A stretch of 64,000 nucleotides of DNA from Candolleomyces eurysporus (Eukaryota > Basidiomycota > Agaricomycetes > Agaricales > Psathyrellaceae), in NCBI GenBank assembly GCA_027579435.1, contig JANBPK010000956.1, positions 1 to 64,000 on the forward strand, written 5' to 3'. The notes under the pieces were generated by a model. It had not been told where the DNA came from, made no database searches, and saw only the letters and a list, made by a program, of their open reading frames with translations. Shown here piece by piece: positions 33,069 to 44,510 of the stretch (its first letter is position 1; the number at the start of each line of letters is the position of its first letter). The translations under genes and the position numbers were made by a program.

Positions 33069-35412
33069 ATGTTCACGTCAACTACCACCGCCATTGCGCC
33101 GCAAGTAACGAAAATCGTGCTGGAATATCTCGGTGACGGGGTAGGCAAAGCCTTGTTTATCAAGGCGTATTGCCTTAACCCCCCAGCCGATGACGGATGC
33201 CCTCATGGCCCTTGCCCGAATCCTGATGTGACTGGCATCGGTCAGCAAGTATCAAGTGCGTCGCGGCTTCCTTTGAGATATTATATTTTGCATTGAGAAT
33301 AATCGAATTGTATAGTATACCTCACGACGGTCGCTTTCAGTGAGCTCACTAACCGCCTTTCGTGAGGTGCTGGTGCTGACTTGGATTTCTTTGCCACCAG
33401 CGACTGCTCTGGTGTACTTTCCAGGGATTATCAGGCAGATGCTCTACGCGCATCTGATCCAGATCTACTCCTTGATAATCGCTGCAGTAATCTCGGTAGT
33501 GCATGCCGAGCTAACTCAAAACGATGGTATTTTCGTTCTAGTGGCAGTGGGGTCACCCTGCACCTTCTATCTCTGGTTCGGAACCATACGTTCCCTTATC
33601 ACCCGTTCTGGCAATCGTCATTTCCCCATGAAAGAGGGTCATGAAGAACCTAGGTCTTTTGAAGTCGCTCTCTTAAAGTTACTCTGCCTCCTTAGCCTCG
33701 CATTTGAAGTTGCTTTGGCATGTCTGCTGTTCATCCCTTCCACCCGAACCCGCTTTAGCCAGCCGTCATGCAAACGGGAATTTGGTGGCAAGAAGTTAAT
33801 GATCAATCTCGCTTGGCCCGGTCAATACGGCCGTGAGGCACTATTGGGTATCGCGTGGATTTTGCCTCAAGTGTGGAGTTACAACTGGTGGGATAAACGC
33901 ACTTCTGCCGTGTAAGTCAAGTTGACATCATTTCCGATAACCGCAGTTCTTATTCCAGATCTTCCGCTCAAGGACGCAGCAGCAATCCGACCCTCAGCAT
34001 GAGATTACCAGTGGAGAGACGAATCCAGATGATTTGGATCTCATCGGCTGGACAGAAACTCTTCTTCAACGTCGATACCCAAATCTCATGGTCTCGCCAA
34101 CACCTGAATTTATCACTGTTATCCTTCAACTCACGGGATTTGCTTATCAGCTGCCCATGGTAACCGACTCAGCATTTGCGTTCCTCCTCATCTGTGGTAT
34201 ATGGTTTGCAGAGTTTGGGCCCAACCGCGCGATTCCACGGTGGAAGTCAGTATCAACACGGACTCTGTACGTATCTTAGTTGTTCTCCTTCGCGTCCAAT
34301 GTTGGTTGACATGACCGAATAGGATATCTCTGCCTATTGCGGGGTTTGGTCTCAAAACGTTTTCTCCCTATAACGCTATATCGATTGCGATGCCACCAAT
34401 CCTAGCTTTGTGGTTTCCGGCGCTTCACACTGGTCAGGACTTGGTGGAGTCGACTAGGCGCCGCTGGGTATCATGGATTATGAAGGCAATGTACGAGACA
34501 CGCTTGATCTTTTAAGAAACGATGTACTAACTGACTACAACTTTCCATTAGAGTTTCGGTCATAATACTTGGCATTGTTGCCTTGTTCGCTTTTACTCCC
34601 GTCGGATTCCCAACAACATACGACGTGGTCATCATATTCATTCTGTACTCTGCGAACCAACCAGGGGCTTTCCATCCTCGAATGCTTTGGGCGTAAGTGT
34701 TTTTCTCAGTCAATCACATCCTGCGAAGCACATTAAATCATTGAAATAAATAGATTCTTACAAATGGTGTTTCTCTTTCTGATGTCGAACACTTATATCA
34801 ACATGGTTGTTCGCCTTATCGTGCTTTCTCCAAGTTCTGACACTGAGCCAGACGGGGACGGGGACATACCCTTTCACATGTTTACCGCAAAATTTTTCAG
34901 CATCGTGTTCTGGTTCGGTGCATGGTTGGGAACGACCCAGACATGGCTCCTAATCCGAGGTCGACGCGACAGAATCCGTCAAATAATGTATGTCAGCTCG
35001 CTTCTTTTTCCTTACGTGCGAGCTCATACATCTTCTAGAGATGCGATATTCTGCAGAGCTCACATATTCAAGTATGGGTTACTAGTCTTCTCTCCGAGTG
35101 CCCTCTGGGTTCAAGCGTGCATGCTATCGAACCCGACCAACTCAACGGCAATGACTTTTGGACAAGTGTGTATCGTTGCTTCTTTTGATGCATCGAAGTT
35201 CCGTTTGCCTGATGCAGGTTTCCATTGAAATGTCGCAGATTTTTGCGCTCAGTGTTTCGTTTGCCTCTCTTGTGTCACTCTTTGACGAGCTCCGTCAATT
35301 GAACATGCGGGAATATGCTGTCGCCTTCTTCAAGTCCAAGAAATTTCCAAGCGCTCCCAGTTCACCACCGGATTCGCTAGCTGTATCTCGTAACGCCGAT
35401 TCAACAGTTTAA
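33069..35412 (+). CDS. Multi-pass membrane protein of unknown function (636 aa)
   Basis: Eight exons: 33069-33255, 33341-33909, 33959-34266, 34323-34490, 34552-34692, 34754-34987, 35057-35165, 35218-35412. They sum to 1911 nt. About ten hydrophobic segments are visible, for example IYSLIIAAVISVVHA, LLCLLSLAFEVALACLLF, AISIAMPPILALWF, VSVIILGIVALFAF and FFSIVFWFGAWLG. The N-terminus has a short Cys-rich lead ending CPHGPCPNPDVTGIGQQVS. I know this pattern from a large agaricomycete family of uncharacterised membrane proteins that start with CPNPD-x-GIG-x-x-V. No transporter, receptor or enzyme motif found. The C-terminal tail after residue 600 is short, basic and Ser/Pro-rich. Function unknown. 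Confidence 0.85.
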
Positions 35413-35715
35413 GTGAAGATTTTCGTAGGATAGAATACGGAGCACACGACACCCAGAGGTGAAGAGAGAGGATAAAGGTGGACCTCAGAACTCCCCGGAT
35501 ATTGTTGATACAAAGGCGAACAAAGTGAAAAGCCCACAATTTGTGTATACTACAACGTAGCAAGATAAAAACAAGGTCTGTAGCTAGATGAGAAGGAATG
35601 GATGAGAGACTGTCGACAACCTGAAGGCGCTATTTTTACAACAGAACGGTTCTTGGTTCCTTGGAGTATCTGAATACAAGAACACATGGCGTTGAGGCGT
35701 ACTAACCTCAGCCAA
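35413..35715. other. Convergent 3' flanks
   Basis: Lies between the 3' ends of the membrane-protein gene and the PLAC8 gene. Nothing recognised, apart from the AAGAACACATGGC sequence shared with the PLAC8 relic near 26960. Confidence 0.5.
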
Positions 35716-36428
35716 TTACGCCGTCATATGACCGGCTCTACCACAACTCTCTTCCTCCAACTCGATCTCCCGACTCCCTTGAACGAGGTCACAAGGCTGG
35801 CAAAGGACAGCGGTCATACAGTCTTCGAACGGGTTTCCGCGGATATTGTACCTGTTTCTGATTTCGCCTCTCGTGAAGATCTAAGCCATACATCAGCACG
35901 ATTCCAGCATCAAAATCAAGGCCAAAGAGTAGGGACAAGTTGAAAAACAAGGAGCTGTGAAAAGTACGCACCTGCAAAACCCAGGCAACATCAAGCACTA
36001 CTTCCAGGCATACCTCGGGCCATGCATCACGCCCAAAAATCTCATCTCTATCAGGATCAGGTTGGCCAGTCCGCTGCAGGTGCCTAAGACGGCGTTTGTT
36101 CCGTACGTGGGCAAGGCAGGGGCATATCGTCGCGAGAAAGCCTACGTATGGGTACCATGGACGCATGCGTCACCGTAGGAAAAGAGATCGGGAAAGAAGG
36201 AGAGAATAGACATCAGCAAACTATACTCTCAGGATCTAAATCAAGAGCTGGAAAATGAGAGACTCACAAGTCCGCACATCACCAAAACACCCATATAAAC
36301 CATAACTCCAATCCCGTTGTCCGTCAGGTCTGACGGGNCATGTTGAGCGCGTTCTTGTTTCCACCATTCACTGACATGGGTGCAGTTGCTTGGGGTTGCT
36401 GTTGGCTGTAGACCTTTGGTTCGTTCAT
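35716..36428 (-). CDS. PLAC8-family Cys-rich protein, copy 1 (164 aa)
   Basis: PLAC8 proteins are small, membrane-associated Cys-rich proteins tied to metal tolerance or cell-size control in other eukaryotes; the role here is unknown. Exons are 36428-36268, 36141-35972 and 35880-35716. The product starts MNEPKVYSQQQPQ and contains RDWSYGLYGCFGDVRTC, CPCLAHVRNKRRL, the hydrophobic centre and RNRYNIRG, then CMTAVLCQPCDLVQGSREIE. These are the family's Cys clusters in order. An N at 36338 shifts the frame; without it the exons sum to 495 nt and align with copy 2. The neighbour upstream is LAG1, and the second PLAC8 copy lies beyond it. Confidence 0.88.
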
Positions 36429-37737
36429 CTTCGAGGCTTGAATAATATTGTATAGAGTTTGGAGTTGGGTTCGAGAGGAAGACGAGGCACGACAGGAAGG
36501 TGCACGGTGAAGGTTTGGGGTAGGGAAAAAGGAGGAACGGCGAAGAAAGAAAGTTTAAGAAGGCCGGGTCCGATAAAACGCCCAAATATGAAGAAGCTCT
36601 CGCGCAACTTTTGAGACCGTCTCAGATGAGTTTTAGTATGCCGACTGTATACAGTAGAACGGAATCGCATAACCCATTTTAGACGCCGACGATAATGGGC
36701 CAGTTGTACCGCATTGGCAAGGGCCGAAGCTTCGTCCGTCATCGGCTTCGTTTTATTTGAGGATCTAGTCCACTGAAGGTGATACCTTGGCGTCATTGAC
36801 TCACTTAGCCGAATCCTCCGCTCTTTCTGCTTCCTGGAAGCTTCGTTTCCTTTGCAATTTGCTGCTCTCTCATTGCAAATGTGTTACTCCAAGTTCGACT
36901 AAAAAGATACTGTCGAGGTATGACAGCCCTCCTATCTCATCTGTGAGCTAATGAACAGCGTCAGGCGGAGCTCGGAAGCGCTCTGAAACTCAGTGTTGTG
37001 TCGCTCTTTAATTGTTCTCCTAGGCTTTGTCTCACGCACACAATGAGAGGCAGCTCTTTGAACCAGTTCCAGCATTCTTTTGTGAGTTTCGAAAATGGAG
37101 AGGAGAGGAAAAGAAAGAAAAGAACGTATGAGAGTGGGTAGCGACGTGAAATTTGTTGGTGGATGAAATTTGTTGGTGGATGAAATTTGTTGGTGGATGA
37201 AATTTGTTGGTGGATGCATCATGGGGACCGCGGCAGAGTGTTTGGTTATCGCTTCGGGACCAAATACTGCGCCCCTTCTTGTCGATGAAAAGAATGGGCT
37301 CTCGCCTGTCCGCAATCCAGCGTCTTCTCATAAGCTGGCTACCCATATTGGCGTTCTGGCTCCGCACATATCCTTGTTTCCTTCTTCCCTTGTACGACCA
37401 ACTCAGGATCTTAGTTGTACTCCAGCTTTCAGAAGTTCTTTGCTCACTCGCAAGCTTCTTTACAGTACACCTTGGGGCGCATTTTTGTCTCAGCCAGCGG
37501 ACGCCAGGTTGACGAGCGGAAAGAAGATGCTTCCTTACGAGCAAAACCCCAGTTCAATGACTATGAAAGTGAAGAAGGAGAAATCGACCCTCCCCTCTAA
37601 GGAATGTCTGAATCATGATATAAATGGTCAATATAGTTTATTGAAGCCCCGGACTTTTAGTGTGTTTCCCAGGTATTGTATGCAAATAGCGGTATCGTTT
37701 ATCGAATCCGTCTATATTGAAGTAAGTCGTCACTGGA
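36429..37737. other. Intergenic between PLAC8 copy 1 and LAG1
   Basis: Holds the upstream region of PLAC8 copy 1 and the minisatellite at 37147-37216. Overlapping frames on both strands between 36932 and 37757 are motif-free and partly created by the repeat. Confidence 0.5.
37147..37216 (+). repeat. 17-nt minisatellite, four copies
   Basis: GAAATTTGTTGGTGGAT is repeated four times without error, about 70 nt in total. Perfect identity implies recent expansion. It lies between genes. Confidence 0.9.
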
Positions 37738-39497
37738 TTAATCGTGCTTTTCATTAGCCGTAGGTTCATCCTCATCCTCATCATCGGAGCGTTCGTCATC
37801 GGCAGTGCGAGTTATAATAGCCCTTTTAGAGCCGGTCAGCCCAAGTCGATGTCAGTGGAAGGAATTAAACGCATACTTGATCAAGATCTTCCAGATGAGC
37901 CAGTACCAGAAGAGATTCAGCATTTGCAAAGCAAATATGGATACGAAGGTGAATGCGGGCAGCCACGAGACGAGGTAGGTTCCTGCAGACCAGTTCCATT
38001 GCTTACTGGCGTCTCTGTAGTCTGGTTAGCATGAAAGATTTGAAGTAGAGGGTGAAAACTCACGGGGCCAAATGGCTCTCATACCACACCGACCAGAGCA
38101 TCTTGAAATTTAAGTAATGGCGGAAGTAACTGGGAAAAGGTTGGAGATACAGAACTGGAAAGTAGACAAGAAACGCACGTCCAAACACCGATGAAGGTCA
38201 CAAATGCGACCATTTTTGCTCTCTCCCACTGGATGTAGTTCAACAGTTTGGATGCCTGAAAGGCGGCTCAATAATCGGAACCGGGAGATGAGTACGAAGT
38301 ACGTACAGCGAAGAAGGCGTCAGGGATATCCATACTCATATAAACAGCACTACCAATTATCGTCAGGTTTAGCAAGTAGCTCCAGCTGTACATCATTAGT
38401 ATTCTGTCTTCAGTAACGAATGTCTAGAACCTTACCCGACGAGCCAAAGGGTAACGAAGTGGTGTGCGACCAGCATATTGTAATCTTTACGAGGCTTCTC
38501 CAACCCGAGGACGAGGACGATGAGCTGTTGCAACCAATAAGAGAATTGCATCAAATAGTAGCGCTTCAGCTCTCCAGGCATGTCCCAGTGAGGATAATCT
38601 GGTTAAGCCCCGCATGTTAGAATCAACGAGGAGGGACGAGGGAAGGAAACTTGCCGATCCAAAAGTATTTGGTTTGATACCAAAAGGTCGGTAACTGACC
38701 CATGACGCGCTGGATGGAGAATAAGTGAGGTCCTTAATGAGCAGGAGGCGATAAGCTCACGTAGCCCCACGCTCCGAAGAAGGCAAAGTAGACAACTGCG
38801 TAGAATTGCTCTGCGAAGCGGTCAATTTTGCCTTCCTTCCTGAGCCCAAGATAGCGCGCAAAGGGTCGGGAGACCTTGATAGCAAGATATTCGCGAACGA
38901 AAGAGAAGAACACGATGTAGTAGGCGAGAAAGATGAGGTCGTAGTAGGATTTGGCGTAGCGAGGCTGCTCGGGTTTCGAGGTTGGGAGGTATCCGGACAG
39001 CAGAAAAATGGGCGCAAACGGGTTTGGGAGGCCAGGCGCTACATATGGGGCAACCAATTTCCAGTTGAAATAGAGTACTACGGGCGTGACGAGGAGCTTG
39101 AGCGCGACATCTAGTGACAGAGATCAGCTACAAACAGGGTTCAGAGGGGGCGGAAGAAACTGACAAGGGTTGATAGCCCATTGCAACCACCAGGGAGGAA
39201 CACGTCTCGACGCGGACAGGAAGCCGTTCGAGGAGGCTGGGGAACCTGTACGAGACGGTGTTGAAGAGCCCAGCGGCCTAGATAGCATACCGCTGAGCAT
39301 ATTGCATCTATCGCAGGGAAAGAAACGCACGTCTGAGGCAGAAAGGGGCTAACAAGCTGGTGGTTTGGATCTTTTCTGGGGAAGCAAGTCAGACAGGTTG
39401 GGAAACAAGCTAGAAAAATGCCAACGTACTCTATCTGCGCCGTAGAGGGCTGAAATGCAGCTGGCCGCTTCCTGGGCTGGGTATGACGGGGGGCCAT
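37738..39497 (-). CDS. LAG1: Ceramide synthase (LAG1/LAC1 type)
   Basis: ER membrane acyl-CoA-dependent N-acyltransferase that makes (phyto)ceramide. The start MAPRHTQPRKRPAAFQPS begins exon 1 at 39497. Later exons give VPPWWLQWAINPY and VALKLLVTPVVLYF (first membrane segment), then ARYLGLRKEGKIDRFAEQ. The TLC/Lag1 motif reads KDYNMLVAHHFVTLWLVG with the two catalytic His, followed by WSYLLN and MDIPDAFFA. At least nine exons are needed. The intron at 38654-38599 has a GC donor (GCAAGT) and is the only way to join TKYFWI to DYPHWDMPG. The last exon encodes an acidic tail DDERSDDEDEDEPTANEKHD, like the CK2-site tails of yeast ceramide synthases. The 3' intron with ATGC donor context is inferred. 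Confidence 0.9.
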
Positions 39498-39909
39498 TGT
39501 GGGAGCAAACGAGGTGTGGGCTCGGCGTCACGCTATAAAAGAAGGGAAATTCCCATGATGGAGAAACTCTGAACTAGCCGCTATCGCAGCGGCCAGCAGT
39601 CGCATGCAGCACACTGGGGCTCGACGAGAGGTTGAGAGGATGAGGGCCGGACGCCTCGGCAATCAGTCCCGGGCATGTAAAATACCGTGTATCCTCGGTA
39701 AAGCGGAAATACTATGGCAAGGGCGATCATGTTGTTCATCAAAATATTTTGTGGAGGCCTGGCTGTCAATCGTACAATTTGATTGCAAGGAAATAGGATG
39801 TACAACATAACTTGTCTTTCGCCCTGGTTGTCCAACATACAAGACAAGAAGAAACACAAGAGGACATACAGCGCCAGTAAGTTGTTATCCACCTTCCAAC
39901 TTCAGCGAA
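39498..39909. other. Spacer between LAG1 and PLAC8 copy 2
   Basis: Upstream region of LAG1 and 3' flank of PLAC8 copy 2 (same strand). Nothing else recognised. Confidence 0.5.
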
Positions 39910-40612
39910 CTACGCCATATGACCAGGTCTACCGAAACTCTCCTCCTCCAACTCGATCTCCCTACTCCCTTGAACGAGGTCGCACGGCTGGCAACAGAAT
40001 GCAGTCATACAGTCTCCACCTCCGCCTCCACGGATGTTATACCTGTTTCTGATTTCGCCTCTCGTTTGGATCTGGTTAGATATGTTCAGCGGTATGTTGA
40101 GGAACAGAGCCGGGAAAAAGACGGAGGGGAACTACGCACCTGCAAAATCCAACCGACATCACACGCTGCTTCTAAGCATGCGTAGAGCCACCCATCGGGT
40201 CCACAGAGCCCATCTCGATCAGGATCGGGTTGGCCAGTCCTCTGGAGATGGTCGAGACGGCGTTTGTTACGCGCGTGGGCGAGGCAGGGGCACCATGCCG
40301 CGAGACAGCCTATAAGTATCACCGGGATTACGCGTGTGTAAGTGTAAGACGAAGGAGAAGTAGAAGATAGATACATCAGCAAAAAGGACTCGAAACACGG
40401 AAACAGCAAGATAGAAGACAGAAGGGAGACGAAACCGACGACTCACAAGTCCGCATATCACCGAAGCACCCAAACAAACTGTGACTCCAATCCCGCTGAC
40501 CATCAGGCCCGACGGGGAGGTTGAGCGCGTTCTTGTTTCCACCGCTGACTGACATCGGCGCGGTACCCTGAGGTTGTTGCTGGTTGTAGGGGTTGTTCTT
40601 TGGTTCGCTCAT
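39910..40612 (-). CDS. PLAC8-family Cys-rich protein, copy 2 (165 aa)
   Basis: Exons 40612-40447, 40309-40140 and 40071-39910 sum to 498 nt. The start MSEPKNNPYNQQQPQG precedes RDWSHSLFGCFGDMRTC, CPCLAHARNKRRL, a hydrophobic CLEAACDVGWILQ, RNRYNIRGGGGGDCM and CCQPCDLVQGSREIE. Intron positions and phases equal those of copy 1. The last exon has a Gly run where copy 1 has NPFED. No frame defects. A TATATATTC box lies about 140 nt upstream. Confidence 0.92.
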
Positions 40613-41222
40613 TCTTAGTACTGTAGCTTTATGTTGCTGATGAGCTGAGAGAGGGGAAGAAGGACCTAAGACGGTGCGTCTGATCGGCGGGAAGAGAAAC
40701 GGAAGGGCAGAAAGCAAGAAAGAAAGCTAAAGAAGTTGCTGTCAGATAGGACCGAATATATAGGAGGTTTCGCAACTTACGAGACTCCCTTGGGATGGGC
40801 GTTGGTATGTAAATGCACACAACAGCGCATCATCATCGAACTCGTGTTCGATGCTCGCCTACAATCGAATGATGAGAAATGATTCTATTTCCACTAGTGA
40901 ACCGCACGGGCGGACACTTCGGCCATGGCTGAGGCACCCATTGAAGAGGCTGAACGAGCAGCGCCTCTCTCTGATGGACATAAGGATGATAGAGGGCCAA
41001 AGACATTTAACCTGTGTGCGCCGGGCGCGGCATGTAGGGGCATAGAACCAGGTGTGATGCGACCGGTCGAAGGGGGATAACAACATCAACGAGCTGGGGG
41101 CCTAGGTTGTTTTCAGTCGCCTACCAACAGAAAAGATGACGGTTTCAGGGAGGGCGGAATGGTCCGACACATTACGTTCACTTGGCTATTCAAACTGTCA
41201 TGCATCTTGAGATAGAGAAAGG
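40613..41222. other. Upstream region of PLAC8 copy 2
   Basis: No gene recognised. Contains the TATA-like box of PLAC8 copy 2 near 40750. Confidence 0.4.
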
Positions 41223-41495
41223 TTAGTCAGGAGATTCCAGTACACTTCGGACTAACTTGTAGTCCCGATATGAGAGGTATTCGGCTGCACAACGATCCTG
41301 ATCGTCGCGAGAGAGATAAATTGAGGCATGAAACGTCCCAGGAGAAGCCCTGTGCCAAATCAAGTGGGCTGGTCGATCCTCGTTGGTAACATATTCGGTT
41401 AGCGTCAAAAGGCTGAGGTTTTCCACAAGTTTCGCAGATACTGGAGTCCAAAGTAGCCGATCAAGTGCAGACGCTGCCCAGTAAAACCATGGCAT
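41223..41495 (-). CDS. Hypothetical small protein (90 aa)
   Basis: A single open frame starting MPWFYWAASALDRLLW with an ATG and ending SVLESPD. No family, signal peptide or paralogue seen. It may be a real single-exon gene or the end of a larger one. Divergent from the HAD gene, with about 330 nt between starts. Confidence 0.25.
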   Translation of the reverse strand: MPWFYWAASALDRLLWTPVSAKLVENLSLLTLTEYVTNEDRPAHLIWHRASPGTFHASIYLSRDDQDRCAAEYLSYRDYKLVRSVLESPD

Positions 41496-41827
41496 TCTCC
41501 TTTGATCCCGCAGACGCCACGAACGAGTATGGTGATTCCAAGAGATGTCTAGATATTATGAAGGCTGAGTATTTGAATGAGCTGTTTCACGGACATGGAG
41601 GGAAGGAGGAGAAGGGAGAATGAGCCAAACCGCGTCCTTTCAAGTTGTCAGTGTTTGCTATTCCCAGCACTGCCACACAACGCCAAATCCCACTCCCGTC
41701 GGAGACCGCCTCCGCAATCACAGCGCAATCGCAATGACAGCCAACATGTGGAGTCCTGCAAGACAACGTTCATTTGTCTTCTCCTCTTCGTTCTCCTCTT
41801 CCTCCCCCTCCTTGACTCCCAACAACA

Positions 41828-43181
41828 ATGGCTAAACGACCCTTCATAAAAGCCCTGCTCATTGATATCTCGGGCAACCTACATATCGGATCTACACCGA
41901 CCCCGAACGCGGTGGAAGCTATCAAGCGCCTTAGGGCAGCTAATATACCGTTCAGGTTGTGTAGTAACTCTAGTAAAGAGTCAACCGCATCTTTGGTTTC
42001 CAAATTGAACGCGATGGGGTTCGATTTCGCCGCAACACCGGCTCCGGGGGAGCGGAAGGAAGTTTGGACGAGTCTCGGTGCGGTGGCTCAGTATGTGCAG
42101 GACCGGGGGTATAAGAAGTGAGCCCGAATATACTTACTCTTGTTGTATTTAAAAGCTAAAGGACGGTGTAGGCCATACATGTTGCTATTGGATTCTGCGC
42201 GCACCGAATTCTCCCAGTCGGAAGCTCAGGGGCCACACGACGCCGTCATTATTGGCCTCGCACCGAAATTATTTGACTACGAACATCTCAATACTGCATT
42301 TCGTATCCTCAAAGGCGAAGATCAGCCTAAATCCTCCAGTTCCGTCGTTCCTTCCCCTACTGGCACCGGTGCATCCGGATCTGGTGATGGTGTTCTGCAA
42401 TCCATCAAACCCATACCCCTCATTGCGACACACAAGGCCAAGTACGTCGAGAAGGATGACCCACCAGGTCTCTCTCTCGGCCCAGGGCCGTTCGTCACTG
42501 CGCTGGAGAACGCAACGGGCTGCGAGGCTTACGTCGTCGGGAAGCCTACCAAGACGTTTTTTCGAGCTGGTGATCAATGATTTCTATTCGTTATCCGAGC
42601 TCACTCCAAGCCCTGGGAGTAGCCAAAGTGAACCCGATGATGAAGGAGATGATGGGAAGATTGCGATTATTGGAGACGATGTGGAAGCTGATCTGGGAGA
42701 GGGCGCCGTGGAGTTGGGGTTGTGGAGAATATTAGGTGAGCGATAGTTCCATCACATATTCTTCTTTGCTTTTTTTTTNCTTTCANGTTTATTCGTTCCT
42801 TGTGCTGTTTTCCAGTTGCTGACGATACACCCTTACACAGTCAAAACGGGAAAATACAGACCAGGCGACGAGTCAAAACCCGGTGTCGTACCTCCAGATG
42901 AAGTTTACGACAGCTTTGCTTCTTTCGTCGACTCTTTGCTCTCAAGCTCAAGCTCCTCTTCGAAGCGACGGCGCGGAAACAATAGTAAGTGATATTTTAC
43001 GATACGATATCAGCGCAACCTTGCTTACTTGTGTGATTTCTTTCTTTCTTCCCCTTTTAATTCTTTTTTCCCTCCCGGTAAACCCTTCTCGTCTTCTTTC
43101 TTCTCTTTACCTCGCTCACGGGGCCCGTTCCATTTACGAACCACAGAACAACAAGCCGGGGATCGCTGTGTCCTGATGTAG
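41828..43181 (+). CDS. HDHD2-like HAD-superfamily phosphatase with one-base frame break
   Basis: HAD hydrolase closest to animal HDHD2. The motif I segment is LLIDISGNLHIG (HDHD2 has DLSGT here), motif II CSNSSKE, then LLLDSARTEF, VIIGLAPKLFDYEHLN, the ALGPGPFVTALE-like SLGPGPFVTALENATG, VVGKPTKTFF, IIGDD and VKTGKYRPGDE. Exons are 41828-42117, 42172-42735 and 42841 onwards. At 42557-42562 a run of six T replaces the five that would join KTFF to ELVIND, so the frame breaks by one base; a homopolymer error is most likely. The gene ends either at 42992 (NNSK) or, if the good donor GTAAGT at 42985 is used, after an exon at 43147-43181 ending in CVLM. Both ends are in phase. Substrate unknown. 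Confidence 0.85.
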
Positions 43182-43960
43182 AACAATGTCCGGGCGCTTT
43201 AGACCGTCCTTCGTCCACCTACTAACCAATTGTACCGACGACGCCGGACCAGCGGTCGATATCGATTCAATTAACGTCAGGACTTGGGGACTTCACGTAT
43301 GGGTGTGTCCCCGTTTTTGATTTCTGGGACTTTGTCATTTCTCCGCTTCCTTTTTTCTCTNTCTTCGCCACATGTTCCTTTGTATGTAAATCTTAAGTCC
43401 CTTTGAATGTACAATTATGGGTGAAAGCAACACCTTTAGGAATGGCTCTTGATCGTAGTCTCTACAACTGCACCGTTGTCCGTTCGTAGGGAGGAAGACA
43501 CAGCTGGTAGGACTGTCTACAGGAGAGGTAGTTGAGGATCCAAGGGTCGGTCTTTACCCCTACCATAGGTGGTGCAATTGCTGATTGCGCTCTTCGAGCC
43601 TACTTGCTTACCGTAGTCCTTCCTTATCTCGTGAGTGGAGTTCGTTATCGTCCCCAGGCCTCGCCTTCAGGTTGCATGGCCTATGCATCTACGGTTCCCG
43701 TTCAAATTTCGCTTGGTACCGAACCGAATGTGAACGAACAGCGAAGGAATAATGACGGTTTATATTGCAGACTCAGACAAGCTCGAGCCTTTGCTATTGA
43801 AATTTGAACGTTAGACGTTGAATTTACATAGCCTCAGTGACAAATTGATACCAGCCACTCAGAGCTCTCGTCGAATCTAGCATGATCCACATGCATACAA
43901 ATACCGTACCTGGGCAATGGCTAGTTCACACTGTGCGGCCCACCCTATCATCTACGCGTG

Positions 43961-44510
43961 CCCAGACACCCAGAATTAAGAAAGACTTAGCATAGGAAGA
44001 CCTAGGGCCAAGCCTTAAGTACGAATCCCATGGCGTATTGGGAAGGAAATGGCACGCACGGCGGGGTATCGAAGGATTCAATGATACAGCATATGAACGC
44101 AGACTCTCCTGCCAGTGGAGGGTGTTGAAATGAGAGGGGGTAGGTAACGGTAATGAGCTTGCCAGAGAGAGCTCTCGGGGGAGTTCTCGAGGCCCGCCCC
44201 ATCGCCAAATGCTGTGTACGTGCAACAGACAAAGCGCAGCACAGAGCCTAGAAGATGAGGATAAAATCAATGGAAGTACAAGTATAAGGATACACAAGTA
44301 GGTGATTGACATCTCGTAGAATCGAACTAGCACAGCAGTTGAATGGCATGGATGGACCAGAGCGATGGACAGTCTACGGCCTACTGCACACTTTACGTAT
44401 GCCCAAAAGCCCCAATAGACTTACCCAGGAAGACAGAAGCGCACCTACGGGTTTAAGGGTATACTCAATTGGGAGGCAATGGCATGTACGGGTCTGGGGG
44501 TGTTTCGAAG
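43961..44510. repeat. Degenerate direct repeat pair
   Basis: 43961-44079 resembles 44401-44510: shared order of CCCA-A, GACTTA, GGAAGAC, a TTAAG-GTA block, TTGGGA-G-AATGGCA-G-ACGG and GGTATCGAAG/GTTTCGAAG. About 70 percent identity by eye. Confidence 0.5.

Noticed and set aside
36932..37757. Overlapping frames of 127-195 codons on both strands.
   Set aside because: They depend on the 17-nt repeat remaining open in several frames; no protein family.
43926..44333. 135-codon minus-strand frame with a hydrophobic start.
   Set aside because: It overlaps the degenerate direct repeat, and nothing in it looks like a family motif.
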